A stretch of DNA of 64,000 bases from Lagopus muta (lineage: Eukaryota > Chordata > Aves > Galliformes > Phasianidae), in assembly GCF_023343835.1 (NCBI RefSeq), contig NC_064433.1, positions 26,164,214 to 26,228,213 of the forward strand, given 5' to 3'. The position numbers were made by a program, and so were the translations under genes. The notes beneath the pieces are model-generated. The model saw only the letters and a program-made list of their open reading frames with translations. It searched no databases and was not told where the DNA came from. The stretch's first letter is position 1; each line of letters begins with the position of its first letter. Shown piece by piece: positions 51,701 through 63,770 of the stretch.

Positions 51701-53270
51701 ACACTTCCAGAAGATGACAGATACTAGCAAAAGGAGTCCTCAGAGACTATGAATGTGAGCAATTAGAACCACCTATTAAATACTTTCAAGATATTCTGCA
51801 ATGGGAACAGGTAGACAATGTGTTTATAATGTAGTCAAAACCATTAGAATGCAGAGGCTCATATAAAATTGGTTTCAAACTTGGTAATCTCCTGTCACTC
51901 TTCTTTTAAAAGTTTATTCTCCACATTCTCAAAATCATTATACATTAGAATACATTTTCAAATGGCCTTTAATATAGATGCCTCTTATACACATTTGTAA
52001 TTGCAAAGTTTCTCTGAACAGTCGTTGGCATTCTGTGCACAGAGGTACGCGACAGCACATAACACTGAGGCACAAAACCCGGCACCTGTGCAGTGAAAAC
52101 CCAACCATAATACTCAGAAGCATCTTATCAAAAAGTAAAATGCCAGCTGCAGGAACTATTTGCCTCTGTTTGGTGGGGTATGTGTTTCAGGCTTTATCTG
52201 TCAGGGCTCTGAACGTGCTGCTCCTGATGCAGAGAAGCAAGTGCAAGACTAAATGTAAATGGTCTCGATGACTATGGTCGTACTGTGGATGTGCTCATAG
52301 GGTAGCAGGTAATTAAGTGCTTCACAGGATGCCAGCCATAGAGTGCAGGCAGTGCTCAGTCTTAGGGAGAAGTGAAACTTCCTAAGTACTGCAAGACTGC
52401 ATGTCTGCATGTGTATGCACATACATACATTTCTTTACATAGTTACATACATACCTGTTGGTGTGTGTTTTATGCACATTTTATTATCATGGGCATTGGG
52501 TATTTTATCTAACAAATGCTGAAGTTTAAGCCTTCCTTTGTTCTGATACTGATGAGTTCACAGCAGATGAAACAACTACATACTGTATTTATAGAAACTT
52601 CCACAGAGAAGTAACACTTCCCTAAAGCACAAAGTGTGTAATTTTCCCTGCTCCTTCCCTGAAGAAGGGATTGATTCTCAAAAGTGATTAAGCACAACAG
52701 CAAATAGCCCTGTAAGTTAAGCAGCTTCCATTTGAAATTTAGCACTGGCAAAATAAAATCTTCCACGATCTAAGATGCTACCAAAACATTTTGAAAATAG
52801 TGATGGAAATATATGTATTTCCATACTGTTTGCATTACAGTAATATTTGTATCTCAGCTGGAACATAAGGACAATCAGCACGGAAAATGTTGAACTTTGT
52901 CACTGCAGAAGTCTCCTCCCAAAACATTCAGGGGGTTTGTGGTTTGGCACAAGATACCATACAACTTGACAGAATATTTTCACAAAGGGATTTTCCTCTT
53001 CTGTTCCCACAGAAATCTGTGGAAGTTACAATCAGGTACGTGGGAACAGAAGTAAGTGACTAAGAACGGCTTTCAGTACATATATAATTCCTCAGTTCTT
53101 TTCCAAATAGGTTACACAGCTATATATAAGAAAGATAATTAAGAACTAGAAGAATCTACATCCTTTTCAAGACTGAACTATTCAGGACACAATTAATACC
53201 ATATTAATATATAAGGAACACCAGTTTCATTTTAAGTGTTTTGGAGGAGGTTTGCCACTACAATTTAGTG

Positions 53271-53667
53271 GCAAGAAGAAATTGGCAATCTGGGATTGTT
53301 TAGTCTGGAGAAGGCTCAGCAGAGACATCACTGCTGTCTACAACTTCCTGAAAGAAGGCTGTGATGAGAAGGGGTTTGGCCTTTTCTCCCAGACAACAAA
53401 CAGGACCCCAGGAAATGGCTACAAATTATACCAGAGGAGATTTAGATTGGACATAAGGAAAAACTTGTTCTCTCAAAGAGTGGTCAGGTACTGGTATGGC
53501 TGCCCAGGGAGGAGGCAGAATCACTGTCCCTGGTGGTGTTCAAGAAGTGTCTGGATGAGGAGCTACAAGATATGCTTTAGTAGCTTGCGGTAGTAATGGT
53601 GATAGGAGGATGGTTAGACCAGATGATCTTGCAGGTCCTTTCCAACCATATGATTCCATGATTCTCT
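53271..53667 (+). mobile_element. CR1 LINE fragment, 3' end with ORF2 tail
   Basis: The frame 53252-53593 gives WDCLVWRRLSRDITAVYNFL and RRFRLDIRKNLFS, the CR1 ORF2 tail, before ending in AGACCAGATGATCTTGCAGG and ATGATTCCATGATTC, the CR1 3' UTR and terminal repeat. Forward orientation, 5'-truncated. Confidence 0.93.
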
Positions 53668-55379
53668 GAAAGCGCTGGATTCTTTCTCGACTGTCCTGGT
53701 GATCTTCCAGAAGAGTTTCAAGGATTTGTCTTTCTTCTTACTTACCCCAGCTGTAAAATGGGGTAAATATACTTCATACTACACCATGAAAAATGGTATT
53801 TAAACACCATCCCAAACCCAGTTATTCTGTGGAAATTTTTCCCATTACTTTGGTAACTGAGTCTGGATCAGGTGCCATAGTACTAACCCTACCATTATTA
53901 TTATTTTACTATTTTATATTTAATATATGTAGTTACTAAACATACACTGAATATATATAGCTCCCATTTTTCACGTATCTTAGATTCTTATCACCACAGC
54001 CCCTGAAGCTGTTAAGGTGAGAAATGTCAGTTTAAATTACATGTATTTACCATTGTATTTCTCAGTTTACTCACGATGAGCGATTTTTCTCACCACATGA
54101 ACTTTCAGACTGGTAACAGAAGATGAGTGTATTTTTCTTTAAAGGTTTGTGTAATCCGTGAGACACAAAGACATTAAGCCATTATATTTTTCTGAAATCA
54201 CGGTGTCTTTTGTAGCAACAGCTGTGTATTTAGTTCAACAGTGAAACTCAAACTGTTTTTGCTAATGAAAAGGGAGCCAAATAACCAAGTGCTGGAATTA
54301 ATTTCAAGCTATTGAGAGCGGACAGTTGGCTCATTAAATGTGTCCCTCATGAATGATGTCCCTTCCCTTTAGTCTGGCATTGAAATAATCCAGATTTGCT
54401 TTCTATTTTACAAAGTATTTTTAGAGCCTTCTATGACCAAAATAAGAAACGGGAGATTTATTCCACAAATACATTTTGTTAACTTGCAACAGCAAAACTT
54501 CAGCATTTACCAAATAAATACATGTCAATTTTAGGATAAATGACTTTCAGTGCAATTATTTATTTACAGGAATCTTTTACAGGAATTCCCTTTAGCACTG
54601 GACTGCTGCACATGCATCAGAAAAATTATGAAATTTCAACACTGAGAAGAATAATTGCCCCTATATTTCAAGTACACATGGGATCGTGGCCTCACTGAAG
54701 GCTATAGGAAAATTCCAATATGTCAATGAGATGGTATTTCCAATAAGGAATTCAAGCTCAGAAACACCAAATAAATAATACATTTGAGATGAATTGCAAC
54801 ATTTTAATTAGTTCCTATTAGGGTCAGCTGCAACCATCAAGTTTTCTTTTTCCTTTGAAGAATTTAGTTCTCTTCTCTGATTGTCTCCAGTCAGTGTCAC
54901 CTTTAGTTTTTCCCTTTGTGACTTCGCTCTTTTTCCTGTTTTTGTTCTCCAGCCTTTGTTCATTTTTAATTGTGTAAATTTAATTGCTTCTTGCCTCAGA
55001 TACACTTGCATTAAAATGCCTGCTCATTTTGCGGCAGGACTGTTCACTGTGTGCAGAAGCTGAGCAGCCTGGGCCCTCACTGGGAGATTGACACAGAACT
55101 CTGACAAAAGAGTTCTGAAATGTTTGCATCAGTGCAAAAAATTCCTCCAGAGCATGTGCTGAGAGAAAAACTGAGCTGCCTTCTTGAGACCCCATTACAA
55201 GGACTACACCAATTATGCTCTAATGAGGGTCCCAGAACCACAGAGCATTAATGAGTGTGATGACTTAACAGCTGCCGAGAAGTGTATAAATTACTCCAAC
55301 ACCCCTCTATTCCTTGGGTCAATGGAGAATAGGACAACGTAGCAGTATTGCAGGGCCATAATGTTTGCTGATAACACCC
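53668..55379. other. Gene-free interval
   Basis: AT-rich; 53895-53960 is TA-dense. Nothing recognised. Confidence 0.55.
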
Positions 55380-55810
55380 TGGGCTGTGCTAGGTAAAGCA
55401 CTGCTAACAGACTGATGGAGGTGATCCTTTGGCTTAACTTGTGAGAAACAAAGATCTGGGGCCAGTCCTGAGTTCTCCATTACAATAGTGGCATGGCATT
55501 ACTGAACAGTGTCCAGCAAAGAGCAAAGGAGGTGATTTAGGATCTGAAGCATCTGGCATATTATAAAAGATTGGGTGTGCTGGGATTGCTCAGCTTGCAG
55601 AAGAAAAGGGACAGGTGGTTTCTTAGCCATGTGTATAAATATCTTCTTAAAGAAGACAGAGGCAAGTTATATTCAGAAGTGTCTAGTGATGGGACAAGAC
55701 ATAAGGGGTGAAAACCAAAACAAAGAAAATGCCATTTAAACATAAGAAAAACAATTTACTGTGAGAGTGATTGGGCACTGGTGCAGATTGCACAGAGATA
55801 CTGTGCAGTT
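55380..55810 (+). mobile_element. Ancient CR1 LINE fragment
   Basis: GGGTGTGCTGGGATTGCTCA GCTTGCAGAAGAAAAGGGAC (55571-55610) corresponds to the CR1 block for the ORF2 tail, with later GTGAGAGTGATTGGGCACTG also in CR1 order. Many substitutions, no terminal repeat and indistinct ends point to an old insertion. Confidence 0.65.
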
Positions 55811-58800
55811 TCCACCCTTGGAGAAATTAAAAACCAGACAGGACATCATGTTTTCCAGTGTGACCCATTCTCTGCTTCTGTGATCCTCCTCCCCCAGGAA
55901 GTGAGTTTGGGCAGAGGGCACAGCTCCTCATTCCGACTTCTTCCCCACTTGCCAGACACATCACCTTGAGCCTGATACTAACCTCTTGTTTTCCCTAATT
56001 ATTTTCTATTTTTGGCCACCTTCTTTTCAGACACCAATCCTAAAACAGTATATTTTAGGCATGCAAATTTAAGGGACAATTTTATAATAACAGTTTCCTC
56101 ATTTATGACTAAAGCACTCAGATTTAGATAGCTAGAACTCTGTAAGTAGCCAAGCTTTATTTCTAATGTCTAACGCTGATAAGATAACAAAGGATATTTA
56201 CATGTTTCTATAGATAAATATATCCAAATACAGATTAGTTCTAGATTTAAAACACGTGATTATTCAAGCTTCACATGTTTTAAATCATTTTTTATTTTTA
56301 TTAAACTTCTACTTATTTTAATCATATGCACAGGAGAAAACATCTGACAGCATAACTTGGAGAAAAAAAAAAAGATGTGCTACACAAAAGAATGTGTGGA
56401 TGACAGCTGCTACTCCCCTTTAAATCCCATTCTGTCATTTCTGTGTTGAATAGTATCCTCTTTTGCTTACCATTCATACTGATGAACACAGCATAGGTCC
56501 TCTGAAGCTAAATTGCTGTATACATTTTCTTGATAATGTACACTAATTCATTTTTCTCAAAAAGAATAAACCACACAGAACACAATATTCAACTTACCAG
56601 TGGAAATGCTGATGAATAATGCGAAAACATCTCAATCGTTTACATCAGCACAAAAAAACAGACTGAAGTCAAGAAGACTGCATTCAGTCTTAAATAACTC
56701 AGAGCTGGAGAGAGTTTGGGAGCATTGTTCCAGCAGATCTCCACCTCTGCTGTATCATATTCTACAAAAACCCCAGATGCCTGCTCCTCATAATCCAAAA
56801 GAAGCATGGCATTGCTTACAATAATCATGGGGAATCCCTGGATTAACCAGTATTGATGGGTAGCTCTTGCATTCCCCTGCGGAGTTCAGCACAGAAGTCA
56901 ATCAATGGGTGTTTAACTCTGGCTGGCACGCTCTGCACTCACTCCTGCAGTTTCACGGCTCCCGCCTCCTGCCAGCACCAACTCCAGAGCTTTTTTTCTG
57001 CAGGGCTGGCAGCTGCCTCTGTGCCTCTGCTTCAGCCAGTGCTGCACAGACGTCTCTGAAGTCTTGGCAAGAGAACTCAAAGAGATTCCAGCAGCACAGG
57101 AGATCCCCTGCCAGACTAGAGGAGCAAAGGACTGAGGGAAGAGGAATCACTGGGCTATTTAATCCTTTATTTTCATGGCTGTATAAAGGACAGCAGGAAG
57201 CATGTGGTGCCAAAAGAAAGAATTTTGTATCAAAAAGTAGCACAATTCCTTCTGTAAGCCCTTCCCCACTCTGAGAAAGAAGTAACTTTTGCTTCTCAGA
57301 GGGATCAAAAAGAGTCCGCCAGGGTGACAAAAGAGAGGTAGAAGTTAACCTCATGACATGGCAATAGGATAAACCAGTACGAAGGAAGATTACACTGCAA
57401 AGGCCTTCTGTGATTCAGAATAAAATTGTCTTTGGTTCAGCAAAGGAGAAAATGTAACACCAGCGGATTATGAAGTGAGGGAACACAGCAAAAATGACAA
57501 ACCAGAGAGAGGCACCTTAGCAACAGCACTTTGAATAAACAAAGCTGCAGGGGTCACAGTAAGAGAAATTCATTGTTAAGGCATAACTACAGGTAATACA
57601 GTCATGAGCTATCAAAGAGCTGCTGTGCAAGGTGCAGTAAGACTTCAACGCCACCAGGTGGGAACAAAAAGGGGGAATCTAAAGGAAGCAGGAGTTAAAG
57701 GCTGATATCTGAAAACACATTTGTTGAGAAGGGCAGCCAATCCATAGAAAGTCAAGAAAAAAACAAGAGTTAAGAGGAAAAATAACAAGTAGAAACCTAT
57801 CACTATCTCAACAGGAGAAAAGAAAGCAATATTTAAGAAGTAGAAGTGAAGAATCAGGAAAGAAAGCTTTTTTGAAAAGCAGGTGAATACTGGATTATGG
57901 AAGAAGAATGAGTGTTTCAAAGGCAGTCCTTCAATCAGAGAGTCAATAACAAAACAAGGGCCTTCATTCTTGGGACATTAACTAGAGATACCAACATGAG
58001 CAGTTTCAGCTGATGGAGGGAGGATGGAGCATACTAAAGGAGATACACATTCTAATTAGAGCAATTCGCACAGCGTGTTTGGAGGGGATAGAGATTAAGG
58101 GAATAAAAACAGCACTGGTTACAGAAAGGGAATCTAATTGGTGTTTTCATGATAGGAAAGGTCTATGGCTACCTACATTTATTTGAGAGGAAACCTCAAG
58201 AAACAAAAAAAGAAAAAATAAGGCAGGATAAAACAGGTACACGTGATAAGAGGGGAGGGGACAGAGAGGAAGGAAGAGTAAGGATGAAGTCAACATTTCT
58301 GTGACAGCAGACTGAGAAGCATGTGGAAAAGGTTAATGATAGAAGTAAATCATGCTGTATTTTAAGTGCAGAGGCAAATGAAGTGTATGAAGTAGAATCT
58401 GAATTATGATGGGGAATTCAAAGACAGAGAAGACTAAATAAAGCAAGTCATAGCTTTTGTAAGAGAAAAAGTGGATGGATCTGAGTGAAACGATGCAGTG
58501 AGGATATAGAAACAGCCAGCAAAAATGTCAGATTCAGTATCACAGAAAAGTAGCTCAAGGGTGAACACACTGGTTTAAAAGCGATAATCATTGCACCGTA
58601 GTCAATGTCTTATCAGTAATCAGAGTTAGCATTTCTCATTACAGCTGAAGCCCAAAAATTGATCAGAAAGCTTCTTAGATCAGTGTAGTCACGTAATAAA
58701 CAAATGGCTCTCCTGCACAAATTGAACAGGGGCAAAAAAAAATGAATCCCCCCTTCAGGGTGCAGCCCTTCTCTGCTGATTATCTTGTAACTTTTCCCTG

Positions 58801-59799
58801 CGCAGAAAGTGCCCTTTATTTTCAATTTCCAGTCTCACGCATACCTCCTTAGCCTTGTGCCTCAGCATTTACAAAGCTTTAACTTGTCAGCTTTGGGAGT
58901 TCTCTGCCTTTCCTCTGAGTATTAGTTACATAATAGCTTGAGCTCAACAATCAAAGCAGTGATAGGTCAAAAGGAAGATTTGCCTGAGGTGATGGAGGAA
59001 GTTGATGGCAGAGCTTGAAGCTGAATACACATCTCTCTGCTATTCAGACAGCACAAAAACCACAAGAGTCTCCTTCACTGTTTAGATTTTGTTGGCATTT
59101 TTTCAAAGCACTCTGTATCTGAAGCCAAAGCTAAGAAATGCAATGGCACTGGAAAAGCTAATAAGCCAGAGATACATCCCCAAATGACAGTGTTTTCTAA
59201 TTCTCAATAGCACTTCCATGCTATTGTTAATACACGATATACCTTACAATCCAAATTTTCCACAACATTTCTACTGTACTTCTCTACATCATGTAAAGTG
59301 TTCAGGAGAGAGAAGGCAAGATAATTTTGCTACAATCAGTCTTCTCCTTGGATTTTACACTCCTCACCTTCAAAATATGCAAGTCCAAAGATGCCATAAC
59401 TCTTCATTACTGACATGATTAGCTCTAAAACGTAGAGTTGAAAAGTCATGTTCAACTCTCTCACATCTGTGAGCTTCAACTCGAGATTCCATAAGGAACT
59501 AGCTGGGTATGCTGCTGTGGCACTTACAATAAAAACATTTTAGTCCTGCTCTGTGTAACAGAAGACACAGCATGAGACACAGCGCTCCTACGAGCAGCTC
59601 TGAAGCAGAAATAAGATCAAGAACCAGGACCTTTTACTGGGTGTTGTGGGTGATGACAGGTAGTTGCCTGATTAGAATCTTTTCTGTTGTTAAGGCACCA
59701 TGCAGCTCTGCACCCTGCACACACGTTTATACACCCTTTACACACCTACGAAGAGGCTCTTGTTACGCTGGTGTGATCAGTACTTGGTACTGCTGCCCC
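55811..59799. other. Gene-free interval with a purine-rich plus strand
   Basis: From about 57270 to 58600 the plus strand is clearly rich in A and G (for example 58198-58300), unlike its surroundings. The GC-richer patch at 56840-57330 has opposite open frames of about 135 codons without recognisable product. Confidence 0.5.
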
Positions 59800-60620
59800 G
59801 TCAGGACCCAAAGCGGCATCTGCAGTTCCACAGGAGCACCTCGCGCTATTTATTTATTTCCAGAGCGACGAGCGCTCAGCCAGCCGCTTATCGTTTCACT
59901 GGCGTGCAGCCGAAACGCTGACGGCCTTCCCACGCCAGACTCGCGGGCTGCGGCCGCTCGCACCGCGGCATGGCCCCGCGGCCCTCACAGCAGCGCGGCG
60001 CTCCCTCCGCCGCTCGGGGGGGGAAAGGCGACACTGCCGAGCCGCGGCCCGCCCACACCCGGGATGCTCGGAGTAGCCGAGGCGGGCTCTGCGGACGAGC
60101 GAAGGCCGCGCGCGGCACCTCGTGCCCGGCGGGAGGCGGCCCGGCCGGGTCAGCCCGCCCCCGGCTCCGGCCCTCCACCGCCCCTTCCTGTCATGGCGGC
60201 GGCCGGGCCCCGGCAGCGCGACGAGGCGGCGGGGTGGGAAGTGGCCTTCCCCAGGAGCTGAGCGCCCGGTGCCGAGCGGGGACGCCGCCCGGCCCGGAGT
60301 CGGCGACGCTACGTTGCGGCAGGAGGTGACCGAGATCCGCGGTCCGGCGGCGGCCGCCGTGAGGGCAAGGCCTGCGGGGCGAGCCGGGCCGCGTGGGAGG
60401 GCGACGGCTGCTCAGCGCTGCCGAGGGAGCGGGGAAGGCGCCGCGCGGAGTCCCGGTGGCCGCGGACTGCCGGAGCCCCGACCCGACGGGGAAGCTGCGC
60501 GGGGCGGGCAGGCCCCGTCCGGCGCTGGCCGGGAGTTTCTTTCTGCTCGTGCCGCCTTACTTTAGGGAAGGTACCTAGGGTGTGGCCCCGGGTAAAACAC
60601 CGCTTGTGTTTTCTTTTCCT
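59800..60620. promoter_or_regulatory. CpG island, promoter region of SMIM30
   Basis: GC content and CpG density rise abruptly from the AT-rich flank. The stretch 59941-60000 holds about a dozen CpG dinucleotides by hand count, and density stays high to about 60560. GC-box-like sequences are visible near 60154-60162 and 60498-60508. No TATA box sits in the island core, as is usual for broad housekeeping promoters. It lies 0.6-1.3 kb upstream of the SMIM30 start codon on the same strand. Such islands often fire in both directions, so a minus-strand transcript into the desert is possible but nothing here proves it. The long open frames crossing it (for example 59572-60261) are explained by scarcity of AT-rich stop codons and are not called as genes. 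Confidence 0.85.
60184..60203 (+). promoter_or_regulatory. Candidate core promoter: ETS site next to YY1-like site
   Basis: CTTCCTG (ETS-type core TTCC) is followed within a few bases by ATGGCGGC, the YY1 core. In mammalian CpG promoters YY1 sites in this orientation commonly lie at or just downstream of the transcription start, which would place the SMIM30 start near 60180-60200 on the plus strand. The motifs are seen directly; their function is inferred. Confidence 0.45.
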
Positions 60621-61101
60621 CCGTTTCTTTGAGCTTACCTCAAACCGGTTCTCATGAACTTTGTGAAACCAGATGGGACGTTTGTCCTAGAGCGTATTCA
60701 CAGGGAGGGACCGGCACTTACATCCACGTTCTCTGTCGTCCTGTGTGCACAGCTCCCGAGGCCGTGCCGTGCCAGCGGTTCGTGTCGGGCACCCATCCTG
60801 AAAGCCCAGGGACAGGCCCGCATACAGAGCGTGCAGCGAGCCGGCACGGGGCAGCAGAGCGTGCTCTGAGCCGCCCTCACCAAAAGGCTTCAGAGACTTG
60901 TTTCAGCCTAGTGAAAAAAGAAGTGAAAAATTGCAAACTCGCCATAGTTGTCTCATGACATTAAGTTGCATGTTTTTGTAACTTGTCCTAACTCCCACCC
61001 AGATGCCTGTAATACAGCAATCTCGTTGGTTGGCTTTTGGGAATAGAATCCAAGGGAGAAGGAAGGGAGGTCCAGTCATGTTCCTTTTGTTTTCTATGCA
61101 G

Positions 61102-61350
61102 ATAGTGCCGAAGGACCTGCTTTCTACCGCTTTCATCATTTAACTTCCTTGTGGGGTCAGCAGCATGTCTTCTGCTGGGTGCGCCTCAAAACTTCTCCTG
61201 GTCCTCAGTGCACTGCTGCTGGTGCTGCCAGTGGTTGAAGCCATGGATGCAGGAGATACAATTGCGTTCCTGCTGGGCCTCGCTGTCAGCGTCATTGGAT
61301 TCTGTGCCTGTCTTGGCTTGTATGCCAGGAAAAGAAATGGACAGCAATGA
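61102..61350 (+). other. SMIM30: Coding (probably last) exon of SMIM30, 5' boundary at a predicted splice acceptor
   Basis: A pyrimidine-rich tract ending TTTTCTATGCAG (AG at 61100-61101) is a good vertebrate 3' splice site, so the exon probably begins at 61102 with 63 bases of 5' UTR before the ATG. The non-coding first exon should lie in the CpG island. Possible donors there begin at 60326 (GAG|GTGACC), 60359 (GCC|GTGAGG), 60571 (AAG|GTACCT) and 60592 (CGG|GTAAAA); sequence alone does not decide between them. The exon's 3' end is unknown and is not included in these coordinates. Confidence 0.6.
61165..61350 (+). CDS. SMIM30: SMIM30, small integral membrane protein 30 (61 aa)
   Basis: Single-exon coding sequence for a 61-residue microprotein. 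Residues 1-26 form a signal-peptide-like segment: a short polar start with Lys9, a Leu/Val-rich core and a VVEA end that could be cleaved after Ala26. Residues 31-53 form a second hydrophobic helix, followed by a basic tail (ARKRNGQQ). The blocks LLLVLPVVEA and ARKRNGQ, and the length of about 60 aa, match my recollection of vertebrate SMIM30; this is recognition, not a search. The human gene was long annotated as a lincRNA (LINC00998), and its product is described as a membrane micropeptide, with reports of effects on SRC/YES1 membrane anchoring. The ATG at 61165 is chosen because an in-frame TAA lies at 61141-61143 and base -3 is A. Met27 would be a poor alternative because it removes the signal segment. 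A splice acceptor lies 64 bases upstream, and the CpG island is about 0.6-1 kb upstream. No damage is seen. Confidence 0.93.
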   Translation: MSSAGCASKLLLVLSALLLVLPVVEAMDAGDTIAFLLGLAVSVIGFCACLGLYARKRNGQQ

Positions 61351-61569
61351 TTTCAAGAAGATGCTCAAATGAAATGTGTTTCCTAACATTGCTTGGGGTT
61401 GAGGTCCGGGATTTAAAACTTCTTCAGTTCTGGATAACTTTTGAAAACTTGTAGTAGATAATCCTGCAAACCCTCTTACTGTGCAATACAACAGATCAAG
61501 ACCGTACTCAGTAGAAGGGATTTGTAGGATCTGTCGTCATGACAGTAAGATGATTTTACATTGCTTGTG

Positions 61570-61575
61570 ATTAAA
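61570..61575 (+). terminator. Candidate proximal poly(A) signal (ATTAAA) of SMIM30
   Basis: ATTAAA about 220 bases after the stop codon is followed within 50 bases by a G/T-rich stretch (TTTGAGTGGGGGT), the usual arrangement of signal and downstream element. It would give a short 3' UTR. Further ATTAAA or AATAAA hexamers occur at 62186 and 62597, so choice of site is uncertain. Confidence 0.35.
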
Positions 61576-63764
61576 TAATGCCTTAGAGAAGGGTGAGAAC
61601 TATTTGAGTGGGGGTAGAGAGCCACGGAGTGGTTCACAGTAAACAATGATAAATGGAATGTATGAGGGAGACCTTCAACAAGTTCTGCAATTTTGGTTTC
61701 AGGGGTTCATGAGGAGGAAGCAGCTATTAATCTTCCAGTCAGGATGACAGAGCTTTGGAAATACCTCTGATGAGATAACTAGCAAGCAGACTGCTTTGAC
61801 ATGAGCACATGTGCTCACATGGTTTGTAATGACAGCACCTGACAGCTCACTTCCAGTGTTACAGGGATGAGATTTGGGAGAACTAAGAAAACATGGAAAA
61901 CTCTCTTCTATTTATTTCCATTTTTATGTTAGAATGTGCCTCTTCTGTAGCCTGTGTTCTTGTTCCCAGAATGGGACTGTTATTTTACTTCAACATATAA
62001 AGCTATGTGAATCAAGTAGGGAGCATGTTTTGTTGTCACTTCTTTATTTTCAGCTCTCAGTTTTCCTTTAAGCATGTTGAGTAAAGTGTTCTGTTTTGGT
62101 TTGGTTTTTTGTTTGCTTTTTCCAAAAATGAAGATTTAGCTATTTTAGTGTGGAATTATGTGTAGTGTTTCTGAATTAGTCTATAATTAAATTTTATCAG
62201 GACAATTGTGCACATTGCTTCTGCAATATGGAAACAACTTGTTTTGTTAAAATCCTGGGTTTAGTAGACAAATCTGTTATTCTTGAATGTCCTCCTCCTG
62301 ATAAACTTGATGTTGTTAGTTAAGCATTTAGGCTTCTTATCTGATTGATGCCTAAGAGTTCCACAGAAGAAAAGGACCAAAAACAAAGTAACAGATCTTG
62401 ATGCAAAACTCTATTCATGCTCTGTCAAACAGGGCATTATATGGTTGAAAAAATCTACTGAGTAGCAGATCTAGAACCCATTTCTTTCTTTTAGTAGCAA
62501 TGTGGAAGTGACACAGCTGAGAATGTCAACCACAAAGCCCTCAGGCTTATGAGGATGTTCTCGCTGTCATCTTAGTTGAAGGAGCACATGAAAGCAAATA
62601 AATAACAGCAGGGAAAAAAAGCTAGCAGAATAAGCAGCGGAGGAAGGTGAACTCTGTAGTTCACAGAATTTTGTTCTGATCTTGTGCTGTGGGCACTGCC
62701 ACTCTTGCTAGAAATCTCGTCTTTTATCTTTCAAAGCTGGAGAGAAAAAGTGAAATGTGATGCAAAGTTATGTATGTTGTTCCTCCCCTTTCTCCGTTAG
62801 CGTCTCTGCTCAGTAGAGCACAAAACAATGGCTAGAATTGCGAAATAGATTTTACATAAGCAATTGAATGGGCAGTTCATGTTCTACAAATTCTAAGATT
62901 TCTATATTCCCTATACCATATGTGGCTGTTTTGACTTCGGTCTGCTCAGAAGCTGGAGAGAGAAGCCCAGTTTATTTCAGTCTCATAATCGTGTCTGTCT
63001 CTGTCTCACGGTTAATGCAGGAAGGTGTAATGAAAGTGTCCAAAATACTGTGGTTGAAACTGGGACGCAACCCAGCAAGCCACATTAATCTTGGTTTCTG
63101 CTCTCAAGCTACTGGAATGATACTGGTCACAAAGTTACTCTGCTGAATTGCAAGCCTTGCCATTCAGCAAGCTCTTCTAGTACCCCCTTTTGTGTCTTCC
63201 AGAGGCCACAGTGGGACAGCCCTAGAATGAGCTTCAAATAGTAGTATCACCTTCAAAGTCCAGTACGTGATTTTTTAAGAGTGGATGCAAGCACACATCA
63301 TGTGTGATCTTCTGCATTTCGGGCTTGGCTAAACCATTATTACCCTTAAAAACAACAAAACACCCAACAACTCAGTATGCTTTGTATTCCCCCAAATTTG
63401 AGAAGTCTGCCAATTATCCAGTAGAATATTAAATAATGCTTTCAATAGTAGAAATTTTATCACAAGCAGGTTTTCTCACGGCTCCTTTATCATCAATTTG
63501 GAAAAGATCCCTGGCAACAGTTTCACAGGGTTGTGCAACACTTTCACTGTAGGAGTACAACATTTTTGTGGAATAATTAGTATCAGGCTATAGAGAAATG
63601 AGGAACCCTGTCCTTTGGCTGAAGCTGTATGTACTTCATTGAAAGGTGTTTGCACAGCATAATGGCATTGTTTCCTGGGTTCTCACAGAAACTTTACTGT
63701 TAAAGACTTGCATTTGTCAATTACTTGAGTGTAAAATTTGATATCCCTGTTTTTCTTCTGCTTT

Positions 63765-63770
63765 AATAAA
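63765..63770 (+). terminator. Candidate distal poly(A) signal (AATAAA)
   Basis: A canonical AATAAA lies in a T-rich context (TTCTGCTTTAATAAACTTTC) with T/G-rich sequence after it. If used by SMIM30 it would give a 3' UTR of about 2.4 kb. No competing gene is seen between 61351 and this point. AATAAA is frequent in AT-rich DNA by chance, so confidence is modest. Confidence 0.3.

Larger units (their letters stand above)
43344..53270. other. Gene-free interval
   Basis: Unclassified sequence with the hairpin at 43722-43776, the (AC)n tract and a poly(A) run. No transposable element recognised across nearly 10 kb. Confidence 0.55.

Noticed and set aside
56867..57354. Opposite-strand frames of about 135 codons
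   Set aside because: No domain recognised, both strands equally open in a GC-richer patch, no splice or conservation evidence.
59572..60261. 229-codon plus-strand open frame, the longest in the window
   Set aside because: It runs into the CpG island, where stop codons are rare; composition is Arg/Pro/Ala/Gly-rich and overlaps equally open frames on both strands. Not a credible protein.
60122..60565. 147-codon open frame in the CpG island
   Set aside because: Same GC-driven artefact, and it overlaps the likely non-coding first exon of SMIM30.
61151..61372. Alternative frame overlapping SMIM30 (73 codons)
   Set aside because: Shadow frame beginning at a GTG; the SMIM30 frame has the recognisable protein.
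61186..61491. 101-codon minus-strand frame over SMIM30
   Set aside because: Antisense shadow of the real gene.
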